From NCBI RefSeq assembly GCF_020382885.2, contig NC_058497.1, forward strand, positions 23,738,330 through 23,802,329: a stretch of DNA of 64,000 nucleotides, read 5' to 3'. Within the stretch, counting starts at the first letter, position 1, and each line of letters begins with the position of its first letter. The notes under the pieces were generated by a model. It searched no databases and was not told the origin of the DNA. It was given only the letters and a program-made list of their open reading frames with translations. Below are positions 13,001 through 23,869 of the stretch, in pieces. The stretch is from Scatophagus argus (Eukaryota; Chordata; Actinopteri; Scatophagidae). The position numbers were made by a program, and so were the translations under genes.

Positions 13001-14605
13001 GCAGAGGTAGACAGAGGGAGCAGGCCGTGGTTAAACTGTGTGTGTGTGTGTGTGTGTGTGTGGCCTGTCTCCAGTGATTCATCTGCGGCTAACTACTCCA
13101 TCTCCTCCCTTTTGTCCCCTGAATTCTCTCGGGGTCCCACACTTCCCCCCCTCGTCCTGACTCCGACTCCGACTCCGACTCCGACTCCTACTCTCTCTCT
13201 CGTACAAAAAGCTCAGATGTTAAATGTCAGCGGACCTGCACATACCAAAAATACCCGACACAGTCTGAGCATTTATCCTCCTAATTCGCCCCTCCATTCA
13301 GGGCCGCGCCTTTTGCCCTTTTCTCATTCAGCCTCCTTTCCATGCCATTCTTTGGATTCATCGCTACACATTTTGCCACCTCCCCTTCAAACTCTTTCTC
13401 CTCCGCTCTTGCCCCCTTACCCCATCCATCATTTCACCGCCTTAGTCTGAGTCAGACCGGCTCTGACTCACAAACCAAAGCCCCCCCTCCCGGAACCCCT
13501 CCTCATTCCTCACTCCTTGGCCATCCTCAGCCATCCTTGCATCCAAATAGGAACTGAGACATCAGGAAAAACTCTCTTTGAAACCACTACTCTGGTCTTA
13601 TAAATCACAGCGGTGTCTGGTAATCTCTGGCCGTCCTGGTCATGGATCTGCTGGGGGCAGAGGTACAGCTCCCAGAGAGACAAGCCTGACTTTAATGGTC
13701 AAAACATATGAGCTGACAGGTGGAGGCCCCTGCAGGGACTCCGCGTGCTCATCCACCAGTTGCAGTAGCTGATGGATTCCAAACACTTAACAACAAAGCA
13801 GATTGTCAGAACAGATACAGACTTCTGAGTGACGGTTGGCAGGGTTTGCAAACTTGTGTTCCTAATGTTGAAATACCTGGTATGCAGGCGACTGTCAACG
13901 TTCCCAGCTTTCTGTGGCACAATAACAGCAGGCTTGTCTCTGGGTTGCTCAAGTCAGTTTCTTATGATTCTCTCACTTCCCAGCAGGATTTATTTTAAGC
14001 CTTCGCCCTTTCATTGCCTGGAATACGTATCTTAAAATTCCACAGTGTTCCCGAAGGTCTGTGGCTGGTGGGAATCCTGGTTCCCAAGCTGCAGATGAGT
14101 TTCTGCTGCACCTGATCTCAAAAACAAGATCCAGCTTCTGATTCCAGCCAAGGAAAAACAGCTCTCCACAACAAAACCCCCCTCCTCCACCTTTTAGCTG
14201 CTGTCACTGATTAAACGGGTATGAACAGGTTACATGTCGCTTACAGCATAGGAATTAATTGATTGAGCCAACACAGCTTGTCTTTTATTTGTTTTCTTTG
14301 ATCACCTTGTTTTATTTGTAGTGAATCACTTCGTGTTGGCCAGATGTTGAGCGCACAAGCAGCTGTGGTTGCACTCGCCACCCCAAAGCAAATTGTTTTA
14401 ATGAGTTAGGAGCAGAAGGCTGACTGGGCTAATTGCTCGTTACGATGTTTTTCCTCGCAATGAAGTAGACTAACAGCAGTCAGGTTAGATGAAAAGCTGC
14501 GCTCAGTGGAAATGAAACCTTACCTGTCAGTATGCCCGCGGTTACTGGCCTCCAAGCAGACAAGACGACCGAGGCGATCAAAAAGGAGCATTTAGTCCAG
14601 CTCAT
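1039..14605 (-). CDS. axl: AXL-type TAM receptor tyrosine kinase, extracellular part (partial; 3' end beyond the left edge)
   Basis: Single-pass receptor for GAS6-type ligands that controls efferocytosis and dampens innate immunity (family knowledge). Minus-strand coding exons in order: 14524-14605, 11201-11411, 10705-10805, 10392-10574, 7531-7611, 7306-7421, 5581-5776, 1274-1413, 1039-1183. All phases join, giving 418 codons before the left edge. Residues 1-24 are a signal peptide (MSWTKCSFLIASVVLSAW...). Ig1 is about 30-130, Ig2 132-220, the first fibronectin III domain 222-323, and the second from 324 on. Each domain is split over two exons, as in TAM genes. Motifs LSCVAHGPPEPV and LNRTSTFSCEAHNHKG fit AXL better than TYRO3 or MERTK. 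The neighbouring CYP2 and TGFB1 genes agree. Transmembrane and kinase exons lie outside. In-frame upstream ATGs (14668, 14665, 14647) exist; I chose 14605 because the signal peptide starts there. Confidence 0.93.
1184..1273 (-). other. axl: 90-nt intron inside the second FN3 domain of axl
   Basis: The intron lies between exons 1274-1413 (ends ...CAG) and 1039-1183 (starts CTTGTTGTGG). The donor reads CAG/GTCAGC. The acceptor has a pyrimidine-rich tract ending TGTTGACAG. Length is exactly 30 codons in phase 0, and read-through meets a TGA at codon 29. Removing it restores a normal FN3 strand order, so it is an intron and not a disabling mutation. Confidence 0.85.
2204..2230. repeat. (CA)n microsatellite
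   Basis: An uninterrupted run of about 13 CA units in axl intron 7. It is preceded by degenerate CA-rich sequence from 2166. Confidence 0.95.
4297..4315. repeat. (GGGA)n tetranucleotide repeat
   Basis: Four to five GGGA units in axl intron 7. A similar tract lies at 7020-7040 in intron 6. Confidence 0.9.
5518..5538. repeat. (CA)n microsatellite
   Basis: A short CA run about 40 bp downstream (on the minus strand) of the splice donor of the first-FN3 exon of axl. Confidence 0.9.
5777..7305 (-). other. axl intron 6 (about 1.5 kb), no gene
   Basis: This intron divides the first FN3 domain. It holds a TG-rich stretch (6481-6522), a CTTT/CT tract (6664-6718) and a GGGA tract (7020-7040). No exon-like sequence was recognised. 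Confidence 0.65.
7612..10391 (-). other. axl intron 4 (about 2.8 kb), no confirmed gene
   Basis: This intron divides Ig2. It contains a perfect 11-bp inverted repeat (8211-8221 with 8228-8238) enclosing a TGACTCA AP-1-type heptamer. It also contains a 30-codon plus-strand ORF at 9228-9320 with a good start context. Neither has a supported function. Confidence 0.6.
8211..8238. repeat. Short perfect inverted repeat (11-bp arms, 6-nt spacer)
   Basis: The left arm AGGTTCCTGAG (8211-8221) is the exact reverse complement of CTCAGGAACCT (8228-8238). TGACTCA, the AP-1 consensus, spans the spacer and right arm (8225-8231). It lies in axl intron 4. Short hairpins of this size can arise by chance. Confidence 0.8.
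12693..12718. repeat. (CA)n microsatellite
   Basis: About 13 uninterrupted CA units in axl intron 1. Confidence 0.95.
13037..13062. repeat. (GT)n microsatellite
   Basis: About 13 uninterrupted GT units in axl intron 1. It lies 320 bp from the CA run at 12693, so the two are inverted relative to each other and could pair in RNA. Confidence 0.95.
13159..13188. repeat. (GACTCC)5 hexanucleotide repeat
   Basis: Five exact tandem copies of GACTCC in axl intron 1, followed by a CT-rich tract. Confidence 0.95.
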
Positions 14606-16284
14606 GGCTTTTCTTGACAGGAGACCACCTCTGGAAATGTGCCTCATAAGCAGAGCGGACTCCATCACCGCATCTCAGCAGACCAAAGATCCGAAGCTGT
14701 GCGCTGAAAAAGTTTTGCTGTGACTCCGGCAGATGCTGAAAATGTGCACCAGATCAGCAGATGGGGACGAAATAAACCGGATCCCGTCGTTTCAGTTCCG
14801 TTTTTTAGGAGACAGTCTGTGTGCTGCTCTGAAGTCTTGTTGCTTTGCCCCTTGAGCAGTTGTGTTTTGGTTGATCCCAGTGCGCGGCACAGTCCACCAG
14901 ACTCTTTTAGTGAGCACAAAAGCGCCCGGCAGAAGGCGCACCAAAATCTCGGCTGCTGATTAACTTTTCCAAAGTCGAGTCTATTTGTAGCAACAGAGGG
15001 AGTATTTTTAAACCCGTGTTTCCTGTCCTCCTGTTGTCTCAAGTCTCTCTCTCTCTCTCACTCTGCTGCCCACCGGTTCCCTCAGACTCCTTCAGACGTC
15101 CCCCCTGGCTTTCTCCGTTCCCCCTCTCCCCCTTTCAAACAGGATTCAAATTCCTCAACTCAAGTTCTTTCCACCCTCCTCCCCCTCCTCCCCCTGAGTC
15201 TCCCTCCTTTTCTCTCAGAGGATGTGAGAAACCCTGCGGCATGCTGATTGTCTCAACACAACCCCCCCTCCTCCTCCCCGTTCGCTTTTTGATTACACAC
15301 AAGTTGTAAACAGTGCAGAAAGTAAATCGCGCGTCGAAAGTGTCGGAGAGCAGAGCGGATCAGCAGCAGGACAGACGACATGTTGTCCGTGCAGGGAGTC
15401 AATTAGTCTGTTTACTTATGAATAAATGAGACACAGTGAGTTCATTGTGTTAACTTGCTGTGTGTTACCTGTCGCACTAGTTTGGATGTAATAAATACAT
15501 TCTCACATTATTGCGACAGATTCTGTCATGTTTCTGTATGAGGACATCAAAGTGGTGGTTTAATCTTACGTGCATGCAGTAAACTGTTCCTGTTTGAACC
15601 TGTTGACATGCTGACGTCTTGATAAATCAATATTCTGCATGATTTCCCCCTGTGTCATTGGTTTGACGGGTTTAACATCGTGTTTAGGGTCCGAGCACGC
15701 AGCCACGCTGACAGCTTGGTTGATTCATGTGTATTGTTAAAGTAAAAAGATTAAAAAGTAGAAGATAATAAAGGATAGAAAGAAAAGATCATTTGGCTAA
15801 AAAAATCCACGAAATCCTCTGCATTTCTTCCATTGAACTTCATCAGTGACTTTACAATTTATTTGTATTTTTTTAATTGAATTGCTCCCAACAGTTTATT
15901 TAAGCAGGCATATTAATGTCTTATTTACAGTGACAGTATTTCAGTAAAGAAATACGCTGTTCTCACTGCACTGTTTATATTTACTGCCTAACCAGCATTA
16001 TGTCATCAGAATGTCTGGATTTTGCCTGAACATAAAGTTTCAGACAAAACAGGCTGAAGCACCATCAGCTGTAGTCTAAATAAACGCTGCTGTTGCTGCT
16101 TTCCATCAGACTGCGGGTCTTGTTGTGTTGCTGCAGCCTGTGATGTCTGAGGTGATGCAGGCGCTCGCTGCCTGGGTGGAGGCCCTGCACAATATTCAGA
16201 GCATTCGGCAATAATTGATTTGCTGCGTAGATTCCTGCTTTTTTTGTTGTTGTTGTTCCCATGATAATGATGATGGGAGGTGCT

Positions 16285-16314
16285 GGGACTCAGGTTCACG
16301 AAGACCTGAGTCCC
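16285..16314. repeat. Short perfect inverted repeat (11-bp arms, 8-nt loop)
   Basis: GGGACTCAGGT (16285-16295) pairs exactly with ACCTGAGTCCC (16304-16314) around the loop TCACGAAG. It is intergenic, upstream of axl. No terminator or miRNA context is visible. Confidence 0.8.
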
Positions 16315-17091
16315 ACTGGCCCTTTAAGAGTGGCTCTCCGAACAGTGTTGTGTTCCCAGGATCTTTAATGGAGACAGAGAGGCACTGAGAAAGACCCCAT
16401 TGTATATGTTCTCTTTTCAATAGGAGCTTGAGCAATGGTGCTCTCACTGCTCCCAGATAGAAGCCCACAGAGAGGGGGGGGGGTGCAGGAGGGAGGGGAG
16501 AGGGTCACCAAGGGGGTCCTGTACAAGAAAGAGGGGCGTTCTACTCAAAAACACAAAGTTTTTGGGGCTGGATGGGGCTGGAAGGAGTGAGTGTTTGGGT
16601 TCTGGAGGGGGGCTGGGCTTCAGCTCAGTGTTTAAGTTTGAGCCACACCAAAAACCCAGCAAACCTGATTCACCCAACAGCAAGACTTAAAGACTTAGGG
16701 ATTTTTAGATCAACCTAAAAGGGGATTAGCAGAGTTGAAAGCACATGTTTCCAGTTATAAACCACTTGTGCGAACAAAAAGAAGTTATGTGGACAACAGT
16801 TATTATGTTCTCTCACAAAGGCAGACTGCAGTGCCAATATCCAGTTAGTCTGCAGGGCCTGCTGAACTGTTTCGAAGGAGAGTCGCTGTTGGCTTTGAGA
16901 CATGGGAAACACCTTCCTGCTGCTCTCCCAGCTACAGCCCCCCACCCCCCACCCACCTTCTCGCTCTTCTTCCTCTCCTTCATCTTCTTACTGCAGACTG
17001 GATGCAGACAGACAAACTGCTTCCCCCGACCTGTTGATACATCACAGGGACTTTGATGACACGTCACTGGTGAAAGTTTACGCAGACTCTT

Positions 17092-17105
17092 CTGCCCCCT
17101 GCTGG
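17092..17105 (-). promoter_or_regulatory. Candidate CTCF binding site
   Basis: The minus strand reads CCAGCAGGGGGCAG, which fits all 14 positions of the vertebrate core CCASYAGRKGGCRS. It lies between divergent axl and the PH-domain gene. Occupancy cannot be seen from sequence. Confidence 0.5.
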
Positions 17106-19345
17106 TGACAGAAGTGAAGGCCTGAAATACCTTATCAGATTGCATTAAGGTAAACAGCAAATAAAGGCTGTGATGTCAACTCATGTTAAAAGTTCTCTTA
17201 GCTTTTACTGAGCAACTTGTAGGTGAGTACACGTGTATGGGCACTTTGGTTACAAGAATGGGAACATACACCAATTGAATGAAACAATACTGACACGCTC
17301 GTATCTCACAGTGACAGTGTTTTCACAACTGTTCTTCTTATCTACTTGGCCCAAAGGGTGATGGTGATAATAAACATCAGCTTATACTGGGCCAAATCAA
17401 AACAAAATATTTGTGTCGTCGTGGTCGCTTTGGGTTGGCTCCAACAGAGGCGAGCGTGAAAGTGACAAGACTGAACCCTTTAAGAGTCGGCTTGGCCTTC
17501 GCGTTGAGAGCAGCACAGCAGAGCAGACGCCTGCTGAGGCCGACTGCCGCCATTCTGAACATCTGCTTTCTCTTATACGTCGACTTCATAAAAATCCACT
17601 TGACAATACAGACTGTGACTGTAAGGAGTCTCATCCTCGGCTTTTAATAACTCTCTGTTTACAATTAGGAAGTTTTTAGAGTCACTTTAAACAGAACGAG
17701 GCTTCAAACAAAATTCCTGACACATCACTGGTGACAGGCTTGGTTTCGTTTTGTTTGGGATGTTTGTTGTTAGCACATTTCTTCAGTTACCTGCTTGTTT
17801 TTGTCAGGTTGTCAAGTGTTTTTAATTTTAGTGTGAAAGCATACACCGTGCATGTGGGACTCGATCCCGCTTTTTGGTGCCAGTGAGTCTGAACAGTGTG
17901 GCAGTGAGCTGAAAACGTGGACACTGTGGCTGTCCGTTATATACACAGCAGTGGTGGTCAGCATTGATCTGGCAACAAAAATAAATCAATAAAATCACTG
18001 TTATTATACTGTCAGTATAACCTCAATGAAAAGGTTCAGGACAGGTCGAGCACCAGTCCTGTATGGATATTAAAGTTTCTTGTGACAGGATGATTGTACT
18101 GCAAAGCAGAGAAAGAAGGTTTTTGATTTAATTCAGTTAGCTTGATTGGCTTACAAAATGTTTCCAAATTACAGAACCCCAGCATGTATCAGTTTAATTC
18201 ATATTTAATGAGATTATGTCCCTCTCACTCACAAATTTGGAGGATTTTCATCCAGATGCAGGCAAACAGGCTTCACCTGGCGAGAGACAACATGGTTTGA
18301 TTTGCTCTCGTTCTTGAGCAGGGATTTCTGCTGCGTGAAACGTCAGCGCAGAAGACTGCGGTGGGAGGACAAGCGTCTTGGTGTGGGTTTTTGCTCAACC
18401 AGAAGTCCCTGATTTAAGACCAGTTGGGTTTACTGAAGTGTCCATGAGGAAGCCACTGAATCAGAGGGACTCCTGGATGAGGGCAAAGTGACAACAAACC
18501 AGGAGGGAGCTATAAAGAACAGTGTGTGTTCAGATTCTGTTTGTCATTTCCTGCTGAATCCTTCTTGATGTACTTAGTTTTCCCGTGGGATATATGAATT
18601 ATGTGTCCCTCTTTCTCTTTCGTGAACACAAGGCCTGTTTGATTGTGTCGTGATGGTGGCTCTCCTGGATCCCTGTTGTTACATAATGTTATTATCAGTG
18701 TGATAAGCAACAGCAGGCCGATACAGTGAATGTCGTTTAATCCCACCAGGATATTTGACATTGAAAAACAGTTAATATCTTGGAGGTTGATGCTTGGCCA
18801 CGTATCCCAGGTCTGGGCAGATTAAAATCTTGGTTGGGCCTATCAACAGCACTGCAACAACAGGCCTCCAGCTGTGCAAGAATAATAATCCCTCTGTTTT
18901 TAATCTGCCTGAGCGGGAGGTGATCCAAGCCCTGGTTCGCAGGCCATCCAAGGGCTCAGAGATACACTGAGAAACAGGTCTGATGACAGTTTAATGATAA
19001 GCTATTATGGATCAGCCATATGTTGTGCGCAGGACTGCGAACGGAGGCTTAAATCTGCGTATGTGTTCCTGAGAGTGGAGCAGCATTGGAAAGTCCAGCG
19101 TGACATCTGGTGATGGCCGCGATCAAAACTGTGGGATCGTTCTGGTGGGATTTATCCATTGCTATTATGATTATTTGCCTTGATGTTCTTGACGGCTCCA
19201 ATTCCACTCACAACAGCGAGGGTTTAATGGAGGAAGGCCTAAATAGTGGGGATTATTGTCTCCCTCTCTCTCTCCCTGTCGCTCTCTCTTAGCCTATTTT
19301 TCAGCATCAAACGCTCCGACTCTCATTTCGGTCCCTGTCGCTGTG

Positions 19346-22300
19346 ATGACCACCAGCATGAGCACAGCAGGGGTTCACCGAGGCTTCCTCAGGAAATACG
19401 GTAAGCCTGCTCTGGTTCCTTCATCTGTTCTCTGCCTTCATGTGATGGCTGTGGTTCTTTGTCTGATTGTTGTTTGCTTCAGGCTGGTGCTCTTTCTGCC
19501 GCTTCAGAAGTCAAGCTCATATTTTATGTCGCCCTGTTGCCTGCCCACATATGGCTGACTGTTTGTACTTGACAACAGGGTTAGCAGTGTTGTTTCTCAG
19601 CAGTGTTGATGTCATTATTTGGTCCATGAGAAGAGCTTTGACCTAAAAATGCAAACAAACATTAGGCTACACTGTTATAGTCTTACATTTAGATTTATTG
19701 CATTGAGTGTATCAGTCTTTCTCTGTTAGAAGTAATCAACTGTTGGCTTTTATTGCTCTTAGGGCAGCAAAAATCCATAAGGCTGTTAACGCGATTGAAT
19801 GAAGAGGAGCAGTGACTGAGATCAGCCTTTTGACTGCAGGATGAGGAATATCAATCTGAGAGTCGCTTTGTTGGAAGTAATCGCTCCCAGATGTGTTTTT
19901 ATAGAATGACGAGATGTTCGATCTCAAAGCCAAGTCAGGATTCAGGACTCAGCCAGCGTTTCATGTCTCTGTGCTTATGTTACATCTGTTTTATATCTCC
20001 TTCAGTTTCATTTGATGATGCTCAGCAGACATTTCTAGCAATATCAGCAGTAAAGATTAAATTTTTTACTTTTTTCTTCCCATAACTGTGGGTTAACTGT
20101 AGTAAAATACCTTAACTATAATGATTTATTATGTAAAATCTGTAATGTTGTTGCAGTGTTTCTAAACAGAGGCCATGATAACCGGCGTCTAAACTCAGAT
20201 TCCTCTATCAATCAGCCTCTCTCGCTCTCTTCTGCACAATCCACCTGCTGATCTTTAATCCTCTGTATGGAGAAATAGAGCAGATCTTCCACATTCACCA
20301 GCATGTGCTCTCCATCTAATATGATTATTACACAATGGACGGCTGTCTGGGACACTTACAATCTAACGTGATCATGTGTGTCTGTCCTGTCCTGTCCTGA
20401 AAGCTCACAGTGCGTTCAGAAGCTTTTCCTTTTGCTTCTACAGGCCGAAGGTTCCCTCAAGAGATCCAGACTCACGAAACACTTAAAAGTGCAAATATTA
20501 CTTATAGATTTGCCTGAGATGACTGGTTTCAGGGAAGGGAAGATTTACATTATTATTTACTTGTAACATTCACAATTTAATACCACTTTTAACGCTGTTG
20601 TCTTCCTTTTCTATTTATTTGTTCTTGTCATTGTGGTATTTTTAAAATAGGATATGCCGTATGTTTGAACAGCACCTTACTCCAAGTGTAAATGAATGCC
20701 TCTCATGTATTTCTAAATTTCAGGTGTTTATATTCTTTTATCGCTCTCACAGTTTAATTATGGGCTACTACAAAGTTTGGAAGGCATTAAATAATGTTGA
20801 TCAAGACAATATGGTTGTGTTTCATGAGACAGAGAGGAAAGAGGAAAATCGCAAACTCTCCGCTATACTGACAGACGGTAATTTTAAAGATGACTGATAG
20901 ATTTTAGTGATGCTAGCAGCTCTATGTTGCTCTGTTGGTTCACCACTTTCATCCAGACTGAAATACATAAACAACTATGGCAGCGATTTCCATGATATTT
21001 GGTTCATCAGGTCAACATTTTAATTTATCTGATACCTTTTATAACCATTGTTGGCATTGCCATCAGCCTACTTTGTGCTAATTAGTAAATGTTAGAATCC
21101 ATTTTAACGCCTGTAAAACACAAACATGTTGCCTTTGTAACTGTGAGCATGACTCTTCCACGTCTGTTTTCATCTGCAGCAGCTGCTAATCTCCTGTGAT
21201 CCGCGGTAAATCACTCCAGACTCCGCCTCCTGCACGCTCAGTGTCTCTGTTTCTTCTTCTGCCGCAGGGGGCTTCATGTTTAAGCAGTGGAAGGAGAGGT
21301 ACCTCGTGCTGACCGTGGAGGGAAGCCTGCTGGTGTGCCGGGACGCAGAGTCCCCTCCTGACCAGGTGGTGGCGCTACAAACCAACTGTGAGTCGATTGC
21401 AGAGGGACGAGAAATTCTTGACCTGCCCAAGTTGCCTCCGGGGGGCAGGAGGGACTGCTGCTTCGCCCTCATCCTACCGCAGAACAAGTTCCTGCTGCTC
21501 CTCACTGACAACCCCGATGACTGCAAGTGGGTGTCACACAACGGGCTCAAAAGCCCTTTGCCACACTCATTATTAGATGTTAAGCGCACATGGTGACATG
21601 TTGACTTTTGCAAATGCCAGGGTTGAGGTCTTGTTTGTCCCACTGACTGTGCAGATGGTTATCAGATTGGGACAGCACTGCACTTGCTCTCGTGCTGCTA
21701 TAATCATCTACAAATCTGGCTCTGGTTCAAGTATAATGACTCATCCTTGTATCTTTTACAGTCTGTGGCTGAAATTGATCAGGAAAGTGAGGGAGGTGAG
21801 TCAGCAGTTTTGACTTTAGCCTGATTTTACTCTTGTTTCAGTCAACCCTGTTTTCATGTCCTCATGTCAACATCACACCTCTCGTGTCTTGTAGCGTGAA
21901 CCTGAAAACATTTTAAAACCAGCATCTTCACACACAGAAAGGGAGTTCATTGGGTCATAATATATGAGGCTTCAGTGTCAGTGTTATCTCTTACGTTTGT
22001 ATCTTCTTGCAGGGTGTCACGTCACCCCTGACCCTTCAGAGACAGCGCAGCATCACTCCCTGCATCACCGACAGAGACCCCCTGCCCGACTCCTCCAGCG
22101 ATAAAGAACCCGGGTCGCCCAGGGTCAGCGAGGGCACCCCTCCTCTGTCTCGAGTCACCGAACGAGGAGGCTCCTTCAGAGACAGAGGCCAGAGCCAAGG
22201 TCTGCTCTCAGGTCATAGCAGTAACCCACAGGTCGTAGTTACATTAGGGAGTCCAGCACAGCGAGAGAGCTCGGTGCACAGTGAGGACAACATCTTCATC

Positions 22301-23385
22301 ACTTCAATGACACCATCTTGGTTACATTCAGCAGAGTGTTCAACACCAGCAAATTACAGAACGCCATTCATCCAGTTGAATGGTGGCATAAAGAAACAGA
22401 ACCAACCAGCAACCAGTTACAAGCAAAAGGATGCTGCCTTAAAGTGAATTTTTCTGTGCTTGTGTCGGAGTGATGAGCGTGTTTTCTTCATTTGTGCTTT
22501 AGTGCACACAGTGTAGTGTGGCTCTTTTCCTGTGTGGAAGGAGGGTGAGCGGAAAGATTAAAAGGCAATATCAGGTTATTGCCAGGTAAGCAAACATTTT
22601 TCCATTCACACGTCCAGCAGACAACATGAAAGACGTCTCCAATTTGTTTCCACCGACTAAATTTAAGCCTCCACTTGCCTTTTACTTCTGGTTTGTCAGG
22701 CCAACACCTGTGATGGATGTGTGAGGGAAAATCTTTTTGGTTGAGTTCTCAGTTGTTATGTGTTTTGTGCAAATGATCCAAATACACACGGCTGATGTTG
22801 GTGTTTATACAGTGTCCATCTTATACAGTGACGGTCTGCTGCTACTTGATCCCACACACATCCAGGATTCCTGGAAGACTTTGCTTTGGGGAGGGGGACT
22901 CAAACTATGCGTTGAAAATTAAACTGAGAATTTGGCAACTTTTCCCTAATTTGGTGTGTTTAATGAATACAGACGATTTAATTATAATGTCGCATGCTGT
23001 TCATATTATTTTCCAAATTTCTTCCGCAGCCGGTGGATCATGGCGGGCTCAGCGTAGTGTTTCGGTGGCCCCGCCTCATCGTGTGTCAGATTGTCTTCGC
23101 CATGGCAACAGCAGCGATGCCCGGGCAGTGAGGGCAGTGTGCCTGCTGATGGGAGGGGCAGCGGCCTCCTCCGCTCTGGGCTACCTCAACTCCTGCTCCC
23201 CTTCCTCTCCTCTCGCCAGCAGGGCCCCAGAGATGGCCCTTGGCGCCGGGGGCTTCTCCGAACTCCCCGCAGGAGGCTCCTTCCACGCCTGCAGCCAGGA
23301 CGTCGACTCCCCGCACTTCAACAGCTTCGACTTTGAAGGAGACTCCGACTTTGATGCGTTTGACTGTGGAGGATTTGCTTTTTAG
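19346..23385 (+). CDS. PH-domain protein with an acidic, Phe-rich C-terminus (unnamed)
   Basis: Exons 19346-19400, 21268-21526, 21762-21795, 22013-22199 and 23030-23385 join in phase to 296 residues. The start ATGACCACC follows a pyrimidine-rich stretch; a second in-frame Met is codon 5. Residues 11-115 form a pleckstrin homology domain. It opens with RGFLRKYGGFMFKQWKERYL, which carries the basic K...K-x-R pattern of phosphoinositide binders, and closes with the conserved helix Trp in CNLWLKLIRKV. Residues 116-185 are Ser/Pro/Arg-rich and probably disordered. The tail is Ala/Ser-rich, then acidic and aromatic (FNSFDFEGDSDFDAFDCGG), resembling the DxF/FxxF-type adaptor-binding peptides of endocytic proteins. 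A membrane-linked scaffold or adaptor role is inference. It does not look like PLEKHB or PLEKHO as I know them. Confidence 0.85.
19401..21267 (+). other. Intron 1 of the PH-domain gene (about 1.9 kb)
   Basis: The donor GTAAGC follows ...AAATACG and the acceptor is CTGCCGCAG. The sequence is AT-rich and no further exon or named repeat was recognised. Confidence 0.7.
22200..23029 (+). other. Intron 4 of the PH-domain gene (830 bp)
   Basis: The donor is CAAG/GTCTGC and the acceptor is TCTTCCGCAG. If the donor is skipped, the frame stays open to a stop at 22445-22447. That gives an alternative C-terminus of about 80 residues without the acidic Phe-rich tail. I prefer splicing because the phase then joins the conserved-looking last exon. 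Confidence 0.6.
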
Positions 23386-23845
23386 TTTTCAAGGGAAGGA
23401 AACTGAGAGACCCTTTACTCTCACAAAACCTTTGTTGGTATTCCTTTTTACTATAAGGGCATTGTTATTAATGAATCCCTCGTTGGGTTATCTATACGTC
23501 TAATTTATAAATTAATGAAGGTCTTCTTCCTGGCTTTGTGCCTGTGCTCTTCAGGTAAATCATTCATGATCTTGACTCCTCTGAACAGTGTCTGTCTGTG
23601 TTGTATCAGTCTTTCCAACAGCCATGCAGATGTTCACGAGGAAATTTTAGTTTCAGAACTTAGACAGTTGTGTCTCTCCGCTGTTTGTCTCACCACTATG
23701 TTCATTTTATACTTGCTTTTTTTTTTAATGTTGGCCTCTGTGTGTATTTCCTCCTCATCCATTACACATTGCCCGATTTCCTTTTTCTGAAAACACCCAC
23801 CATCTGCACATACCATCATTTTACAAAAACTGCAGCCCAACGCTA

Positions 23846-23851
23846 AATAAA
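23846..23851 (+). terminator. Polyadenylation signal of the PH-domain gene
   Basis: AATAAA 461 bp after the stop codon, followed within 40 bp by a GT/CT-rich element. Confidence 0.55.
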
Positions 23852-23869
23852 TCCTGCTGTCAGTTATGA

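Larger units (their letters stand above)
11412..14523 (-). other. axl intron 1 (about 3.1 kb), no gene
   Basis: This is the first intron of axl, between the signal peptide and Ig1. It contains CA (12693-12718), CT (12931-12950), GT (13037-13062) and GACTCC (13159-13188) repeats. First introns of receptor genes often hold enhancers, but no specific site can be named here. Confidence 0.6.
15300..19345. other. Intergenic spacer between divergent axl and the PH-domain gene
   Basis: About 4 kb separating the 5' ends of two divergently transcribed genes, so both promoters should lie here or just inside its edges. I found no convincing TATA box. It holds an exact CTCF-type core match (17092-17105) and an 11-bp inverted repeat (16285-16314). 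Open frames present lack protein character. Confidence 0.6.

Noticed and set aside
17858-17875. B-box-like GGACTCGATCCC
   Set aside because: No A box at proper spacing and no foldable stems, so a chance match is likely.
22795-23030. Upstream in-frame extension of the last PH-gene exon
   Set aside because: Open frame continues by chance into the intron. The acceptor TCTTCCGCAG at 23029 and the phase match to exon 4 fix the exon start.
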